49,350 nucleotides of DNA from Actinomycetota bacterium (GTDB lineage Bacteria > Actinomycetota > CADDZG01 > JAHWKV01), in NCBI GenBank assembly GCA_035759705.1, contig DASTUJ010000169.1:1-49350 (forward strand). The letters are read 5' to 3'. The notes under the pieces are model-generated. The model was not told where the DNA came from. It searched no databases and worked only from the letters and a program-made list of their open reading frames with translations. This document shows, one piece after another, positions 28,521 through 37,782 of the stretch. Each line of letters opens with the position of its first letter. Within the stretch, counting starts at the first letter, position 1. The translations under genes were made by a program, and so were the position numbers.

Positions 28521-29251
28521 GCGGGCCGAAGCCGCCGGATAAGAACTGGTACACGACGGTTGCCGACCACCTGGGCAGCGCCTACCTGGGTTTCGAGTTC
28601 GCCCAGGGGACCGAACAGGAGGTCGACTTCCTCTACAACGCGCTCAGCCTCACGCCGGGCGCCCGCCTGCTGGACGTGGGCACCGGCCCGGGCCGGCATG
28701 CGGTGGAGTTCGCCAAGCGGGGGGTCCAGGTGGTGGGGATCGACATCTCGTCGACGTTCCTCGGCATCGCCCGGGAGCGGGCCTCCGAGGCGGGGGCCCC
28801 GGTGTCGTTCTTCGAGATGGACGCCCTGGCGCTGCCGTTCGAGGACGAGTTCGACGTAGCGATAAGCATCTGCGAGGGGGCGTTCGGACTGGGGCTCGAC
28901 GACCTCAAGATCCTGCGGGGCATGACTGCGGCGCTGAAGCCGGGCGGGCACGCGGCGGTTGCGGCGCCCAACACCTTCTACGTGCTCAACCGGGTGGGGG
29001 ACCGGTCCGAGTTCGACCCGGTGACCTCACTGTTTCGCCGGACCATGAAGGACGTCCCCGGCGCGGACGGCAGCACTAAGGACCTGGCGATGTGGAGCTC
29101 GTGCTACACACCGCGCGAGCTCGAGTGGATCGCCAACGGCGCCGGACTGGACCCGGAAATCGTTAACGGCATCGCCCCGGGGGCTTTCGGGGCGGACATC
29201 CCGACCTTCGAGCACCCGGAGTTGCTGCTCCTGGCCCGCAAGCCGGCTTAG
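28517..29251 (+). CDS. SAM-dependent class I methyltransferase
   Basis: 244 aa. Motif [20 protein letters not shown] and the acidic residue in VVGIDIS bind S-adenosylmethionine; [17 protein letters not shown] and [12 protein letters not shown] are motifs II/III. The substrate is unknown. GTG start at 28517 overlaps the pcnA stop (GTGA), so it is translated with pcnA; a role in RNA metabolism is possible but only by context. Its stop overlaps the stop of convergent ino1 within four bases. Confidence 0.85.
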   Translation: MSGPKPPDKNWYTTVADHLGSAYLGFEFAQGTEQEVDFLYNALSLTPGARLLDVGTGPGRHAVEFAKRGVQVVGIDISSTFLGIARERASEAGAPVSFFEMDALALPFEDEFDVAISICEGAFGLGLDDLKILRGMTAALKPGGHAAVAAPNTFYVLNRVGDRSEFDPVTSLFRRTMKDVPGADGSTKDLAMWSSCYTPRELEWIANGAGLDPEIVNGIAPGAFGADIPTFEHPELLLLARKPA

Positions 29252-30357
29252 CCGGCGTTACTCTCGGCGCCTACCGCCAGCGGGACGGTGGTCTCGATGA
29301 ACTCGGCCACCCTCTGGCGGGCGATGTCGTCGGAGTACTGCTCGGGCGGCGACTTCATGAAGTAGCTGCTGGGGCCGAGCAGCGGTCCCCCGATTCCGGC
29401 GTCCTGGGCAACCCTCAGACAACGGATGGCGTCGATCACGATGCCGGCCGAGTTGGGGGAGTCCCAGACCTCGAGCTTCAGGTCGACCGAGATCGGAACG
29501 TCTCCGAACTCCCGGCCTTCGAGTCGGATGTGGGCCCACTTGCGGTCGTTGAGCCACGGCACGTGGTCCGACGGACCGATGTGGACGTCGTCCGGCTGCA
29601 GCTCCCGGGCAAGCTGGGACTGGACCGACTGGGTCTTGGACTTCTTCTTCGACACCAGGCGGGTGCGCTCCAGCATGTTCATGAAGTCCATGTTGCCGCC
29701 GAAGTTGAGCTGGTAGGTGTGGTCGATCTTGACCCCGCGGTCCTCGAACAGGCGGGCGAGCATCCGGTGGATAATGGTGGCGCCGACCTGGCTCTTGATG
29801 TCGTCGCCGATGATCGGCACTCCTGCGTCGGCAAAACGCCGGGCCCATACCGGGTCGGAAGCGATGAACACCGGCATGCAGTTGACGAAGGCGACTCCGG
29901 CCTCGAGCGCTGCCTCGGCGTAGAACCGTGCGGCCTCCTCGCTGCCAACGGGCAGGTAGTTGACCAGGACCTGGGTGTCGGTCTCCCTGAGTACCTTGAC
30001 CACGTCGACCGGCTCCTCCGGGGACTCGGTGATCTTCTGCTGGTAGTAGTAGCCCAGGCTGTCGAGCGTCGGGCCCCGGGATACCGTGACGTCCAGATCG
30101 GGGACGTCGGCAAATCTGATGGTGTTATTGGGCTCGGTGAACAGTGCCTTCGACAGGTCGGCGCCCACCTTCAGTGCGTCCACGTCGAAAGCGCAGGAGA
30201 ACTCCACGTCGGACACGTGGTAACGGCCGATGTTGAGGTGCATGAGTCCGGGAAGCTCGTCGGCTTCGGTGGCGCCCCGATAGAACTCGATTCCCTGCAC
30301 CAATGCGGAGGCGCAGTTCCCGGCCCCGACAATCCCCACACGGATCTTGCTTGTCAT
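29248..30357 (-). CDS. ino1: Inositol-3-phosphate synthase
   Basis: 369 aa enzyme converting glucose 6-phosphate to 1L-myo-inositol 1-phosphate, the first step toward phosphatidylinositol and mycothiol. The NAD-binding motif [11 protein letters not shown] is at residues 8-18. [22 protein letters not shown] and [17 protein letters not shown] carry conserved active-site residues, and [20 protein letters not shown] is typical of the actinobacterial form. It lies 30 bp after padR on the same strand, as in M. tuberculosis (Rv0047c-Rv0046c). Start ATG at 30357 has AAGGAG upstream. Confidence 0.96.
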   Translation of the reverse strand: MTSKIRVGIVGAGNCASALVQGIEFYRGATEADELPGLMHLNIGRYHVSDVEFSCAFDVDALKVGADLSKALFTEPNNTIRFADVPDLDVTVSRGPTLDSLGYYYQQKITESPEEPVDVVKVLRETDTQVLVNYLPVGSEEAARFYAEAALEAGVAFVNCMPVFIASDPVWARRFADAGVPIIGDDIKSQVGATIIHRMLARLFEDRGVKIDHTYQLNFGGNMDFMNMLERTRLVSKKKSKTQSVQSQLARELQPDDVHIGPSDHVPWLNDRKWAHIRLEGREFGDVPISVDLKLEVWDSPNSAGIVIDAIRCLRVAQDAGIGGPLLGPSSYFMKSPPEQYSDDIARQRVAEFIETTVPLAVGAESNAG

Positions 30358-30387
30358 CTGTATAGCTCCTTAAAAAAGCATATGGAT

Positions 30388-30933
30388 TTAGTTGGCGGTT
30401 TTGCCTTTTAGGTTGGTTGTGATGTTGAGCTTCTCCTCAGCGATCAAGCGATCGATCCACTCGATGTCGGCCCGGGTGGTGTCGACCCGGTGCTCCATGA
30501 GGCGGTAGGTGTAATCGTCGATCTTCTCCTTGTACGACCGGAGTTTTTCCTTCAGATCCGCCACGCTGTCGGCGAGGTACGCCCGGCGGCGCTCCAGAAG
30601 GTCGACGCGGTCGCTGCACTCCATGTAACGGAAAAACGCGAAGCGGACGCCGAAGCGCGCATCGTCCACCACCGGCGTGCGTTCGCAGAGACGGCTGGTG
30701 AACAGCTCTTCGCCCTGCGGCGTGATCCGGTAGATGTTCTTGCGGCGGGTCACTTCCTCCTTCGGGTAGTAACGCTCGACCATCCCGTTCTTCTCCAGGC
30801 GGCGCACCGATGGATACAGGCTCCCGTATGACGCCTGCCAGAATTGACCGAGCTGGGCGGTGAGCTCCTTCTTGAGTTCGTACCCGTGCATCGCTCGGTC
30901 CTTCAGAAGGCCGAGAATTGCCATCTCAATCAT
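30388..30933 (-). CDS. PadR-family transcriptional regulator
   Basis: 181 aa. The winged helix at residues 1-80 (ILGLLKDRAMHGYELKKEL and YGSLYPSVRRLEKNGMVE, the PadR signature) is followed by a C-terminal coiled dimerisation part (residues about 105-165). It is the first gene of the padR-ino1 operon. A perfect palindromic operator lies 17 bp before its ATG, so autoregulation and control of ino1 are likely. Synteny with Rv0047c supports this. Confidence 0.92.
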   Translation of the reverse strand: MIEMAILGLLKDRAMHGYELKKELTAQLGQFWQASYGSLYPSVRRLEKNGMVERYYPKEEVTRRKNIYRITPQGEELFTSRLCERTPVVDDARFGVRFAFFRYMECSDRVDLLERRRAYLADSVADLKEKLRSYKEKIDDYTYRLMEHRVDTTRADIEWIDRLIAEEKLNITTNLKGKTAN

Positions 30934-30949
30934 GGGAACGTATCTCCTC

Positions 30950-30970
30950 GATATATCGGTCCGATATATC
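30950..30970. promoter_or_regulatory. Palindromic operator before padR-ino1
   Basis: GATATATCGG and CCGATATATC form a perfect 10 bp inverted repeat around one T, in an A/T-rich patch just upstream of padR. This is the expected place for a PadR binding site. Confidence 0.7.
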
Positions 30971-31076
30971 TAACCGCTATGTCGAGCGGGTGTCAATCAG
31001 TAGTTACCTCAAGTTCGCTCCGCAGCGACACCGTGAAATGGGCTTTGTCGCGGCCCTCGCGTACAATTGCTCAACC

Positions 31077-31481
31077 ATGCAGGGCTTTGTCGACTACACA
31101 ATCGCCAAACGGTCTGTCCTCGAGGGACTCCGTCGAGGATCCCTTGACCGGATGGACGTCTGCGACGCTCACCCCGAGCTGATCCGGGTAGCGCGCAACA
31201 TCGGCCTGGACATCGAACGCCCGTGCCCGGTGTGCAAGGCGGACTCCCTGAAACAGGTCCGTTTCGTCTACGGCCAGGAGCTGGGTCACCTCTCCGGCCG
31301 GGCGGTCTACCCGAAGGACTGGGAGCTGGAGCTCAACGAGAAGTACGACGAGTTCCGCTGCTACGCGGTAGAGGTGTGCGTCGACTGTGAGTGGAACCAC
31401 CTGGCCGCCTGCTATCTGATGGGCAAACGTTTCCAGGAGAAGCGCACCAGGCCCCGCCGGAAGGCAACCTCCCGGGACTGA
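31077..31481 (+). CDS. DUF5318 family protein (Rv0049-like)
   Basis: 134 aa. It begins MQGFVDYTIAKRSVLEGLRRG and carries CPVC and CVDC pairs that probably bind one zinc, with YGQELGHLSGRAVYP between them. The family is conserved in actinobacteria at this locus, next to padR and ino1. Function is unknown. ATG at 31077 is chosen because an upstream in-frame ATG (30918) would run through the padR operator. Confidence 0.8.
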   Translation: MQGFVDYTIAKRSVLEGLRRGSLDRMDVCDAHPELIRVARNIGLDIERPCPVCKADSLKQVRFVYGQELGHLSGRAVYPKDWELELNEKYDEFRCYAVEVCVDCEWNHLAACYLMGKRFQEKRTRPRRKATSRD

Positions 31482-31513
31482 GCCGTTCGGCCGGCCGTCC
31501 CGCCAAAAGTAGA

Positions 31514-32362
31514 GTGACGCCGCCCCGGTGGACTAAAGTACGGCCCATCGGATTCTTACTCGCCCCCTTCGCCACCTTCGTGCTCCTGCTGGTTTCGGCC
31601 GTTTCCTCACCGGAATGGGCCGACCGGGAGCAGTTGTTGGCCCGTGCCCGGAACAAGGCGTCGTTCGACACGCCGCAGGGCCGGGGCATCTTCGCTCTCA
31701 TCCCCTTCGGCGTCTTCGTGGGCATACCGGCGGCCCTGGGCCTCATTCCGGCCAACATCATGGTTTTGATCGGCTCGCTGGTGGCTTGCATGGTGGCCCG
31801 GGCCTTTCTGTCCAACGCTTCCGAGACCGGACTGGGCGGCTGGACGCCCGCCCACGGGTGGTTCCTGGCCCTCACCTGGGCCATCCTGGCTCTACCGCTG
31901 CACGTGAACAGCATGGATCTGGTGGACGCACTGGCGGCGCAGACGGCGCTGGGCCCGTCGCCCGTGGCGTCGGGAGCGGCCGTCTCGGCTGCGATGTGGG
32001 TGGCTCTCATCGCAGGCTTGGCGGCGGCCTGCGGCTGGTCCGAGGGGCAGCTGAAGCTCGCCCGCCCGGTTAGCGAGGCGAACGACGCGATCGACTCGAT
32101 CGCCCGCTGGGGGGAAAGCGCCCTGGCCGCCACCGCGGTGTCGGCTGTGGTCTGGGGCCCGTCGCTCGGGGCACTGGTGGCCGGCCCGATAACCGGGGGC
32201 AGCTTCCTGACGGCGATGATCTCCTTTTTGGTGACGATGCTGGCGGTCGGTGGGGTCTCCTACTGCCGCCGCTTCGTCGGGCACTCCGCCCAGTGGGCGT
32301 TTGCCGCCGGCTCCGGCGTGCTGGCGATGGGCGCGATGATCGTGTCGGCTTTTATAAAATGA
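31514..32362 (+). CDS. Polytopic membrane protein, unknown
   Basis: 282 aa with about seven hydrophobic helices. I do not recognise a family with confidence. A loop REQLLARARNKASFDTPQGRG followed by helices (FALIPFGVFVGIPAALGLIPAN) is faintly like the first loop of NuoH/EchB-type subunits, but the diagnostic motifs of those proteins are not evident. Start GTG at 31514 is the best in-frame choice; the ribosome site is weak. Its stop overlaps the next start (ATGA), so the two products are probably made together. Confidence 0.65.
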   Translation: MTPPRWTKVRPIGFLLAPFATFVLLLVSAVSSPEWADREQLLARARNKASFDTPQGRGIFALIPFGVFVGIPAALGLIPANIMVLIGSLVACMVARAFLSNASETGLGGWTPAHGWFLALTWAILALPLHVNSMDLVDALAAQTALGPSPVASGAAVSAAMWVALIAGLAAACGWSEGQLKLARPVSEANDAIDSIARWGESALAATAVSAVVWGPSLGALVAGPITGGSFLTAMISFLVTMLAVGGVSYCRRFVGHSAQWAFAAGSGVLAMGAMIVSAFIK

Positions 32363-33504
32363 TGATCCTGTTCCCGGTGGCTGCCGCCATCACGTTCGGC
32401 ACCCTGTCTTTTGCGAACCTCCGCCGGTACGCGCCGTTCTTCGGGCCGGCGCTGCTGTTCTGGGCGCTGGCGATCGGCCGAGAACCGTCCGTCGTGTTCC
32501 TGGTGATGTTCCTCATCCCGACAATCGTTCTCGGAATCGGCGTCGCCCGCCACCGGCTGGAGGCGACTCCCTTCCTGATCATGGCGCTGTCCGACATCTT
32601 CCTGGCCATCGCCTTCTCGATCTTCCAGAGCAAGACCGCGCTGTGGACCCTGCCCGAGGTGGGCGGCTGGGGTTCGGGGGCGGGGCTGGCCGCAGCCGCC
32701 GCGATCCTGCGGCTGGGAGTCGCAGCCGACGTCGACGACCCGAAGGAGGGCGGCCTTGTCTCGATCCCCTGGTGGCAGGGGGCGATGCTGGCCTACTGGG
32801 TGGGCGGCCAGGGGGCCGCGGTGCTGGTGGTCGGAGGGATCTTGTTGTGGGGAGCGGCCGCTTACAGCTCGCACTCCAACCTGGCGGCCCTCTCGCTGGC
32901 AGGAGGGGTGCTCGCAGTGGCTGCCGGGCTGGGCACCGACCTGGCCGGGGTCATCGTGCTCGGGCTTGCCGGAACTGCGCTGGTCATGGGGGAGCGGGTC
33001 GCGTCGACCTGGCTCGTGGCCATCCTGCCGTTGTCGCTGCTGACCCTGCTGACCCTGCCGACCGGGCCGCTGATGGCCCTGGCGGCCCTCGTCTTCCCGG
33101 GGGTGTGGGCCGCGATGTCCACCCGCCTCAACTCGATCAAGCCGCCCGAGGAGGGCCTGCCCTACCTGTCGGGGGCGGCCGGAATGCTGGGGCTCGCGTA
33201 CATCGCCGCCCTGGCGTCGTCATTCGTGACCGGCGCAGGCGAGGTAGGGGAGGCCGGCATCCCGGTGGAGCTCATCAACTCGATTTGGCTGATCTACGGA
33301 GCCGGCATGGCGGCGATGGTCACCCTGGCCTTCGTCGGCAGCGAGCACACGCTGCGGCTGGAACCGCCCGGACACAGCCGCTACTCGAAGTCGGAGATCC
33401 TTCTGCCCAAGCTGCTGCCCCCGGTAGCGTGGTTCAGCTTCTTCGTGGCGGGCGTTGTAACCGTCCGCCTGGTGGTGGCCGGCTTCCGGACCGCCTTCCT
33501 CTAG
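32359..33504 (+). CDS. Polytopic membrane protein, possibly antiporter-like
   Basis: 381 aa with about eleven hydrophobic helices. The segment LIMALSDIFLAIAFSIFQS, then GLAAAAAILRLGVAA and WWQGAMLAYWVGG, is remotely like the proton-pumping subunits NuoL/M/N and MnhD, with Arg where these have the buried Lys. This is a weak resemblance and no family can be asserted. It is translationally coupled to the previous gene (ATGA). The pair sits where ponA1 is found in mycobacteria. Confidence 0.6.
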   Translation: MMILFPVAAAITFGTLSFANLRRYAPFFGPALLFWALAIGREPSVVFLVMFLIPTIVLGIGVARHRLEATPFLIMALSDIFLAIAFSIFQSKTALWTLPEVGGWGSGAGLAAAAAILRLGVAADVDDPKEGGLVSIPWWQGAMLAYWVGGQGAAVLVVGGILLWGAAAYSSHSNLAALSLAGGVLAVAAGLGTDLAGVIVLGLAGTALVMGERVASTWLVAILPLSLLTLLTLPTGPLMALAALVFPGVWAAMSTRLNSIKPPEEGLPYLSGAAGMLGLAYIAALASSFVTGAGEVGEAGIPVELINSIWLIYGAGMAAMVTLAFVGSEHTLRLEPPGHSRYSKSEILLPKLLPPVAWFSFFVAGVVTVRLVVAGFRTAFL

Positions 33505-33558
33505 GGGCAACCCATCTCCGACGGCCCCCAGGCAACGGCGGCCGGTTTCCGCACTGCC

Positions 33559-35226
33559 GTGCGATCCCCGGACCTGGGACGGCGCCCGCTCGTCCTTCTG
33601 GCACTGCTCGGCTGCGCCCTGGCGCTGGCGATGAACCCCTCCCTCGCCGCCAACCTGGACCGGGTTCCCGGCGACTCGGCCGACCGGATGTTCCAGAGCT
33701 GGCAGGTGGCGTGGAACGGGCATGCCCTGCTGACCCAACCGTTCGACTTCTTCGACTCCAACGCGTTCTGGCCGCTGGAGAACTCGGTGGCGTTCTCCGA
33801 CGCGCTGCTCGGCTTCACCCCGGCCGGCGCAATCGGGTCCGGGCCGGGGGCTGCGTTGGTCCGCTATAACCTGCTGTTCCTGTTCACCTACGCCGCGGCC
33901 TTCACCGCGGCGGCGCTGCTGGCGAGGGAGCTGGGCGCCGGGTGGCCGGCGGCGATCGTCGCCGGGGCCGCCTTCGCCTTCGCCCCATGGCGCCTGGCCC
34001 ACCACAACCACCTGCACGTTCTGGCGAGCGCGCCGATCCCGCTGTGCCTGTTCCTGCTGCTGCGAGGCTACCGGAGGGCCCGGCCGGGCCTGGTGTTCGC
34101 CGGGTTCGCCGCCGCCACCTGGCAGGTCAGCCTCGGGTTCACCCTAGGACTGCCCCTGGCCTACCTGCTGGGGCTGCTTGGACTGGCCTCGGGCGCGTAC
34201 TGGTGGCGCGCCCGGCCCGAGGTTCCCCGGCGGCTGCTGGTAGCGACTGCAGCTGGGCTGGCGCTGCTGGTCGTCTGGTCCGGGCTGCAGGCGATGCCCT
34301 ACCTGAAGGTGGTCGAGGAGCACCCGGAGGCCCGGCGGGACGAAGCCACGGTCCGCTTCTACTCCCCGCCCGCCCGCAGCTTCCTGCTGGCGCCGCCGGA
34401 GAGCGTCCTGTGGGGCGAAGCCACCGGCGCCGGGCGGGAGAAGGTCAACTGGGCGCCGGAGATGGCCCTGTTCCCCGGGGCGACGGTCCTGCTCCTGGCA
34501 CTTGCCGGCCTCGTGATCCCGGTCCTCTCCCGCAGGTGGCGGGCGGGACTGGGTGTGGCCGCGGTGGGGGCTGCGGTGCTGGCCATGGGTTTCGAGTTCT
34601 TCGACGGTGCGCTCACCTACGGAATCCTGTACCGGCTGCCCGGCTGGGAGTCGATCCGAACGCCCGGCAGGCTGTTCACCCTGACCTCGCTGGCGCTGGC
34701 CCTGCTTGCCGGAGCGGGGGCGGAGGGGCTGGTCCGGGGGGCGGTGGGGAGAGCCCGCGCAGGCCGGCCGCAAGCGGCACTGGCGCTTGCCTTGCCGGCG
34801 CTGCTCACCGTGGCGCTGCTGGCCGAGGGTCTGGGGAGGCCGGCCGGGGACCTGGTCTCCCCGGAGGTGCGCCGGTTCCCCGAGGCGGGTCCGCAGCTTC
34901 ACCTGCCGTCGGACGACTTCAGCGATGTCCAGTACATGTTCTGGTCGCTCGACGGGTTTCCCGAGATCGTGAACGGCTACTCGGGCTTCACGCCCCGCCT
35001 CCAGCAGGACCTGCGCCGGGAGACGGCGAACTTCCCCGACCGCGCCTCGGTCGAGAGACTGCAGGGCCTCGGGGTCCGGACGGTCGTGCTTCACACCGAT
35101 CGATCGGCCGGCGGCCCGTGGGCCGGGGCAGAGGCGAAACCGGTCGACGGGCTCCCGCTCAGCCGCACCACCAACGGGAGGATGGTGGTGTTCGTGCTCG
35201 AACGTGGGAAGGGGGTCGAAAGTTGA
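33559..35226 (+). CDS. GT-C-like multispanning membrane glycosyltransferase candidate
   Basis: 555 aa with about ten membrane helices and a soluble C-terminal part. After the first helix, the sequence NLDRVPGDSADRMFQSWQVAWN contains an acidic residue in the first outside loop, as GT-C glycosyltransferases require for catalysis. The middle (VVEEHPEARRDEATVRFYSP...) and GWESIRTPGRLFTLTSLALALLAGAGAE resemble YfhO/DUF6541-type proteins. Substrate is probably a polyprenyl-phosphate sugar (inferred). GTG start at 33559; no strong ribosome site. The stop overlaps the next gene (TTGA). Confidence 0.7.
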   Translation: MRSPDLGRRPLVLLALLGCALALAMNPSLAANLDRVPGDSADRMFQSWQVAWNGHALLTQPFDFFDSNAFWPLENSVAFSDALLGFTPAGAIGSGPGAALVRYNLLFLFTYAAAFTAAALLARELGAGWPAAIVAGAAFAFAPWRLAHHNHLHVLASAPIPLCLFLLLRGYRRARPGLVFAGFAAATWQVSLGFTLGLPLAYLLGLLGLASGAYWWRARPEVPRRLLVATAAGLALLVVWSGLQAMPYLKVVEEHPEARRDEATVRFYSPPARSFLLAPPESVLWGEATGAGREKVNWAPEMALFPGATVLLLALAGLVIPVLSRRWRAGLGVAAVGAAVLAMGFEFFDGALTYGILYRLPGWESIRTPGRLFTLTSLALALLAGAGAEGLVRGAVGRARAGRPQAALALALPALLTVALLAEGLGRPAGDLVSPEVRRFPEAGPQLHLPSDDFSDVQYMFWSLDGFPEIVNGYSGFTPRLQQDLRRETANFPDRASVERLQGLGVRTVVLHTDRSAGGPWAGAEAKPVDGLPLSRTTNGRMVVFVLERGKGVES

Positions 35227-36560
35227 GCGGGCAAGATCGGTGGCTGAGGCAGGCCCCGCTGGGTCTGGCTCTGGGGATGGCGGCGTTCGGCCTGGTGGCC
35301 GCCTTCGGCCTCAAGTTCCAGTGCGTAGCCAACGGATGGGGCGACGGCTACCAGTACACGCATCTCTGCTACAACGAGATCCAGGCGCTGTTCGGGGTGC
35401 GGGGCATCCAGGCGGGCCTGCTCCCTTACCGGGACACCGCGTTCGAGTACCCGGTGCTCACGGGGATGTTCATGGATGTCGCCGGGAGGATACTGCGCGG
35501 CCTGGTCGACATCGGCCTTGCACCAAACAACGACGACCGCTCCTACCTGATCGTGTCGTCGATTCTGCTCGCCCCGTTCTCGCTGGCGGTGACGCTGCTG
35601 CTGCGGCCCCGGGTTACCGCCGGCCGCCTGGCGTTGTGGGCGGTGGGCGCTCCGACCATCCTCTACACCTTCCACAACTGGGACATCCTTGCGGTCTGGG
35701 GGGCGGCTTGGGGGCTGGCGTCCTACGAGCGAAACCGGCTGGGCCTGGCGGGCGGGGCCCTGGCCGCCGGCGCCAGCGCAAAGCTCTATCCGGCGTTCCT
35801 CGCCCCGGGCGTGGTGCTTGCCCGGTGGGCGGAGAGAGATTGGCGGGGGTCGCTGAAGGTCGTCGGGGGTTTTGCTGCGGTCTATGCGCTGCTAAACGTC
35901 CCCTGGATCGTCGCCGGCGGGGGGGATCCCCACGGCCTGGCGGAACAGTTTCCCGGTGTCGACCTTCGGGACCCGGACACCAACGGCTGGCTCGGGGTCT
36001 GGCTGTTCCACGCCGAGCGCGGCCCCGACATCTGGACGATCTGGTACTGGCTCGGGGACCGGGTCGACGGCCTGCAGCTGAACCCCTGGTGGGGCGGCGA
36101 CTACACCGGTTTCGTGAGCCTGACCAGCTTCGGGCTGTTCGCCTTGGGAACCGGGTTCCAGCTGGTGCGGGGCTGGATGCGGCGCGGCGAGCCGGAGGGG
36201 TTCCCGGTTGTGGCCGCCGGGCTCGGAGTTGTGGTCGCCTTTTTGATCACGTCCAAGGTCTACTCGCCCCAGTACGCCCTCTGGGCGGTGCCGATGCTGG
36301 TGATGCTCGACATCCGGGTCAGGTGGATCCTCGCCTACTTCTTCGCCGAGTTCGCGGTGCTCGTATCCGGGTTCGGGTGGTTCACCCAGTTCGACCAGCC
36401 GGACCCCGGCTGGCGGGCCCTGCTGGAGGTGGCGGTGATTGCCCGAGCCATCGTCCTGTGCGTGCTGTTCTGGCAGGCGACCAAAGCGATCCGCCTCGTG
36501 CCGGCGGCGCCGGATGAGCTCCCCGCAGGACCCCAGGAGCCGTCCGGAGCAATTAGTTAG
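35223..36560 (+). CDS. GT87-type polyprenyl-phosphate mannosyltransferase-like protein
   Basis: 445 aa, about ten helices. YQYTHLCYNEIQALFGVRGIQAGLLPYRDTAFEYPVLTG matches the first extracytoplasmic loop of the GT87/DUF2029 family (as in Rv0051), with the conserved acidic residue and the FEYPV motif. VGAPTILYTFHNWDILAV and AGASAKLYPAFLAPGVV are further family segments. It probably transfers mannose or a similar sugar outside the membrane. TTG start overlaps the previous stop. Placement just before rpsF-ssb matches mycobacteria. Confidence 0.8.
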   Translation: MSGQDRWLRQAPLGLALGMAAFGLVAAFGLKFQCVANGWGDGYQYTHLCYNEIQALFGVRGIQAGLLPYRDTAFEYPVLTGMFMDVAGRILRGLVDIGLAPNNDDRSYLIVSSILLAPFSLAVTLLLRPRVTAGRLALWAVGAPTILYTFHNWDILAVWGAAWGLASYERNRLGLAGGALAAGASAKLYPAFLAPGVVLARWAERDWRGSLKVVGGFAAVYALLNVPWIVAGGGDPHGLAEQFPGVDLRDPDTNGWLGVWLFHAERGPDIWTIWYWLGDRVDGLQLNPWWGGDYTGFVSLTSFGLFALGTGFQLVRGWMRRGEPEGFPVVAAGLGVVVAFLITSKVYSPQYALWAVPMLVMLDIRVRWILAYFFAEFAVLVSGFGWFTQFDQPDPGWRALLEVAVIARAIVLCVLFWQATKAIRLVPAAPDELPAGPQEPSGAIS

Positions 36561-36769
36561 AGATTTCTTCCCGGCCTGCCCAATCGGGTGGAGACTGATG
36601 TCATACCCCCTGCCTATAGTTGCTCTCGATGGACGCTTCAACCAGGCACTGCTACGATTTCCAACAGACACTTGTAGGAATCCCTGCCCCCAAAGCGCCG
36701 GCCTATGTTGCCGGACGCACGCCAAACGGGGCCTTCCGGTTCACCGGATGTCCAAAGGAGTAATCCAAT
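36561..36769 (+). other. Leader region of rpsF-ssb-rpsR-rplI
   Basis: 209 bp before rpsF. Near its end a small hairpin CCGGTTCACCGG (36737-36748) lies about 10 bases before the AAAGGAG ribosome site. Such hairpins in rpsF leaders can bind the S6:S18 pair for feedback control, but the match here is not strong enough to assert. Possible -10 sequences (TATAGT, TACGAT) are visible without good -35 partners. Confidence 0.35.
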
Positions 36770-37051
36770 ATGCGCAACTACGAGGCTGTGGTCATCGTCG
36801 ACCCGAGGCTGGAAGAAGCAGATATTCAGCAGGCGGTCGATAAGCTAACCAAGGTCATTCAGACCCGAGGTGAGATGGCCAAGATCGATCAGTGGGGCCG
36901 GCGTCGTCTGGCCTACGAGATCAACCATCTCAAGGAAGGTCACTACTTCGTTGCCTCCTTCAAGGCCGAAGCAGACCTCATCGCTGACCTCGACCGCACC
37001 ATGAGAATCGGGGAGGAGTACATCCGCCACAAGATCGTGCGGGTCCCCTAG
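36770..37051 (+). CDS. rpsF: Small ribosomal subunit protein bS6
   Basis: 93 aa. MRNYEAVVIVDPRLEE, IDQWGRRRLAYEINHLKEGHY and the closing IRHKIVRVP are diagnostic. bS6 binds bS18 on the 30S platform. ATG with AAAGGAG upstream. It is the first gene of the rpsF-ssb-rpsR-rplI operon, conserved in actinobacteria. Confidence 0.97.
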   Translation: MRNYEAVVIVDPRLEEADIQQAVDKLTKVIQTRGEMAKIDQWGRRRLAYEINHLKEGHYFVASFKAEADLIADLDRTMRIGEEYIRHKIVRVP

Positions 37052-37082
37052 ACCGAAGGGTCATCCCTTCAGGAGGTGTGCG

Positions 37083-37511
37083 GTGTCGAATTACGTGACG
37101 GTGGTCGGGAATCTGACCAGAGAGCCGGAGCTGAGGTACACGCCCTCGGGTGCAGCAGTCGTCAAGTTCGGTATGGCGGTCAACCGTTCCTACAACAACC
37201 GCAACGGCGACAAGGTTGAGCAGACAGACTTTTTTGACGTAACCGCATGGCGGGAGCTCGGCGAGAACGTTGCCGAGTCCCTGTCGGTGGGGAGCAGGGT
37301 GATCGTGACCGGCCGTCTCCAGCAGGATCGCTGGGAGAACGACGGCGGCGAGAAGCGATCGAAGATCTACATCGTGGCCGACGAGATTGGGCCTTCCCTG
37401 CGTTGGGCCACAGCATCCATAACGAAGACTACCCGTGGAGGCCCCGGCGACTGGCAGCAGTCGCAGGGTGCACCGGGCGAGATTGATGAGGAGGTACCAA
37501 CTGGGGCGTAG
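37083..37511 (+). CDS. ssb: Single-stranded DNA-binding protein
   Basis: 142 aa OB-fold protein coating single-stranded DNA. The N-terminus [22 protein letters not shown] and [18 protein letters not shown] are typical; the OB domain covers about residues 1-105. GTG start at 37083 after AGGAGG. The C-terminus reads [10 protein letters not shown]: acidic, but without the final Pro-Phe that normally docks partner proteins. The tail is also short. Position in the rpsF operon marks it as the main chromosomal SSB. Confidence 0.95.
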   Translation: MSNYVTVVGNLTREPELRYTPSGAAVVKFGMAVNRSYNNRNGDKVEQTDFFDVTAWRELGENVAESLSVGSRVIVTGRLQQDRWENDGGEKRSKIYIVADEIGPSLRWATASITKTTRGGPGDWQQSQGAPGEIDEEVPTGA

Positions 37512-37782
37512 AGACTCCCGGAGCTCAAACTCCGATTCCAAGGGAGCTAAAGGCGACAAGAAGGGCGGTAGGCCGCAGCGGAAGAAGGTTTGTTACTTCT
37601 GCAAGGAGAAAATCACCTACATCGACTTCAAAGATGTCGCGACAATTCGCAAGTTCGTGTCCGACCGGGGCAAGATCCGCGCCCGCCGCGTGACGGGGAC
37701 CTGTGTCCGTCACCAGCATGAGGTGGCTTCGGCCATCAAAAATGCCCGAGAGGTGGCTTTGCTGCCGTACGTGGTCCGATGA
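37486..37782 (+). CDS. rpsR: Small ribosomal subunit protein bS18
   Basis: About 98 aa, basic. [31 protein letters not shown] and [22 protein letters not shown] identify bS18. The CxxC near the start with the later Cys-His indicates the zinc-binding form. The start is uncertain. ATG at 37486 lies inside the ssb end. A CTG at 37501 is 5 bases behind a perfect GGAGGT and may be the real start (93 aa). Its stop overlaps rplI (ATGA). Confidence 0.93.
   Translation: MRRYQLGRRDSRSSNSDSKGAKGDKKGGRPQRKKVCYFCKEKITYIDFKDVATIRKFVSDRGKIRARRVTGTCVRHQHEVASAIKNAREVALLPYVVR

Noticed and set aside
33942-36560. One 872-codon frame spanning two membrane genes
   Set aside because: Its first half is an out-of-frame shadow of the gene at 33559-35226; only the part from 35223 encodes a recognisable protein.
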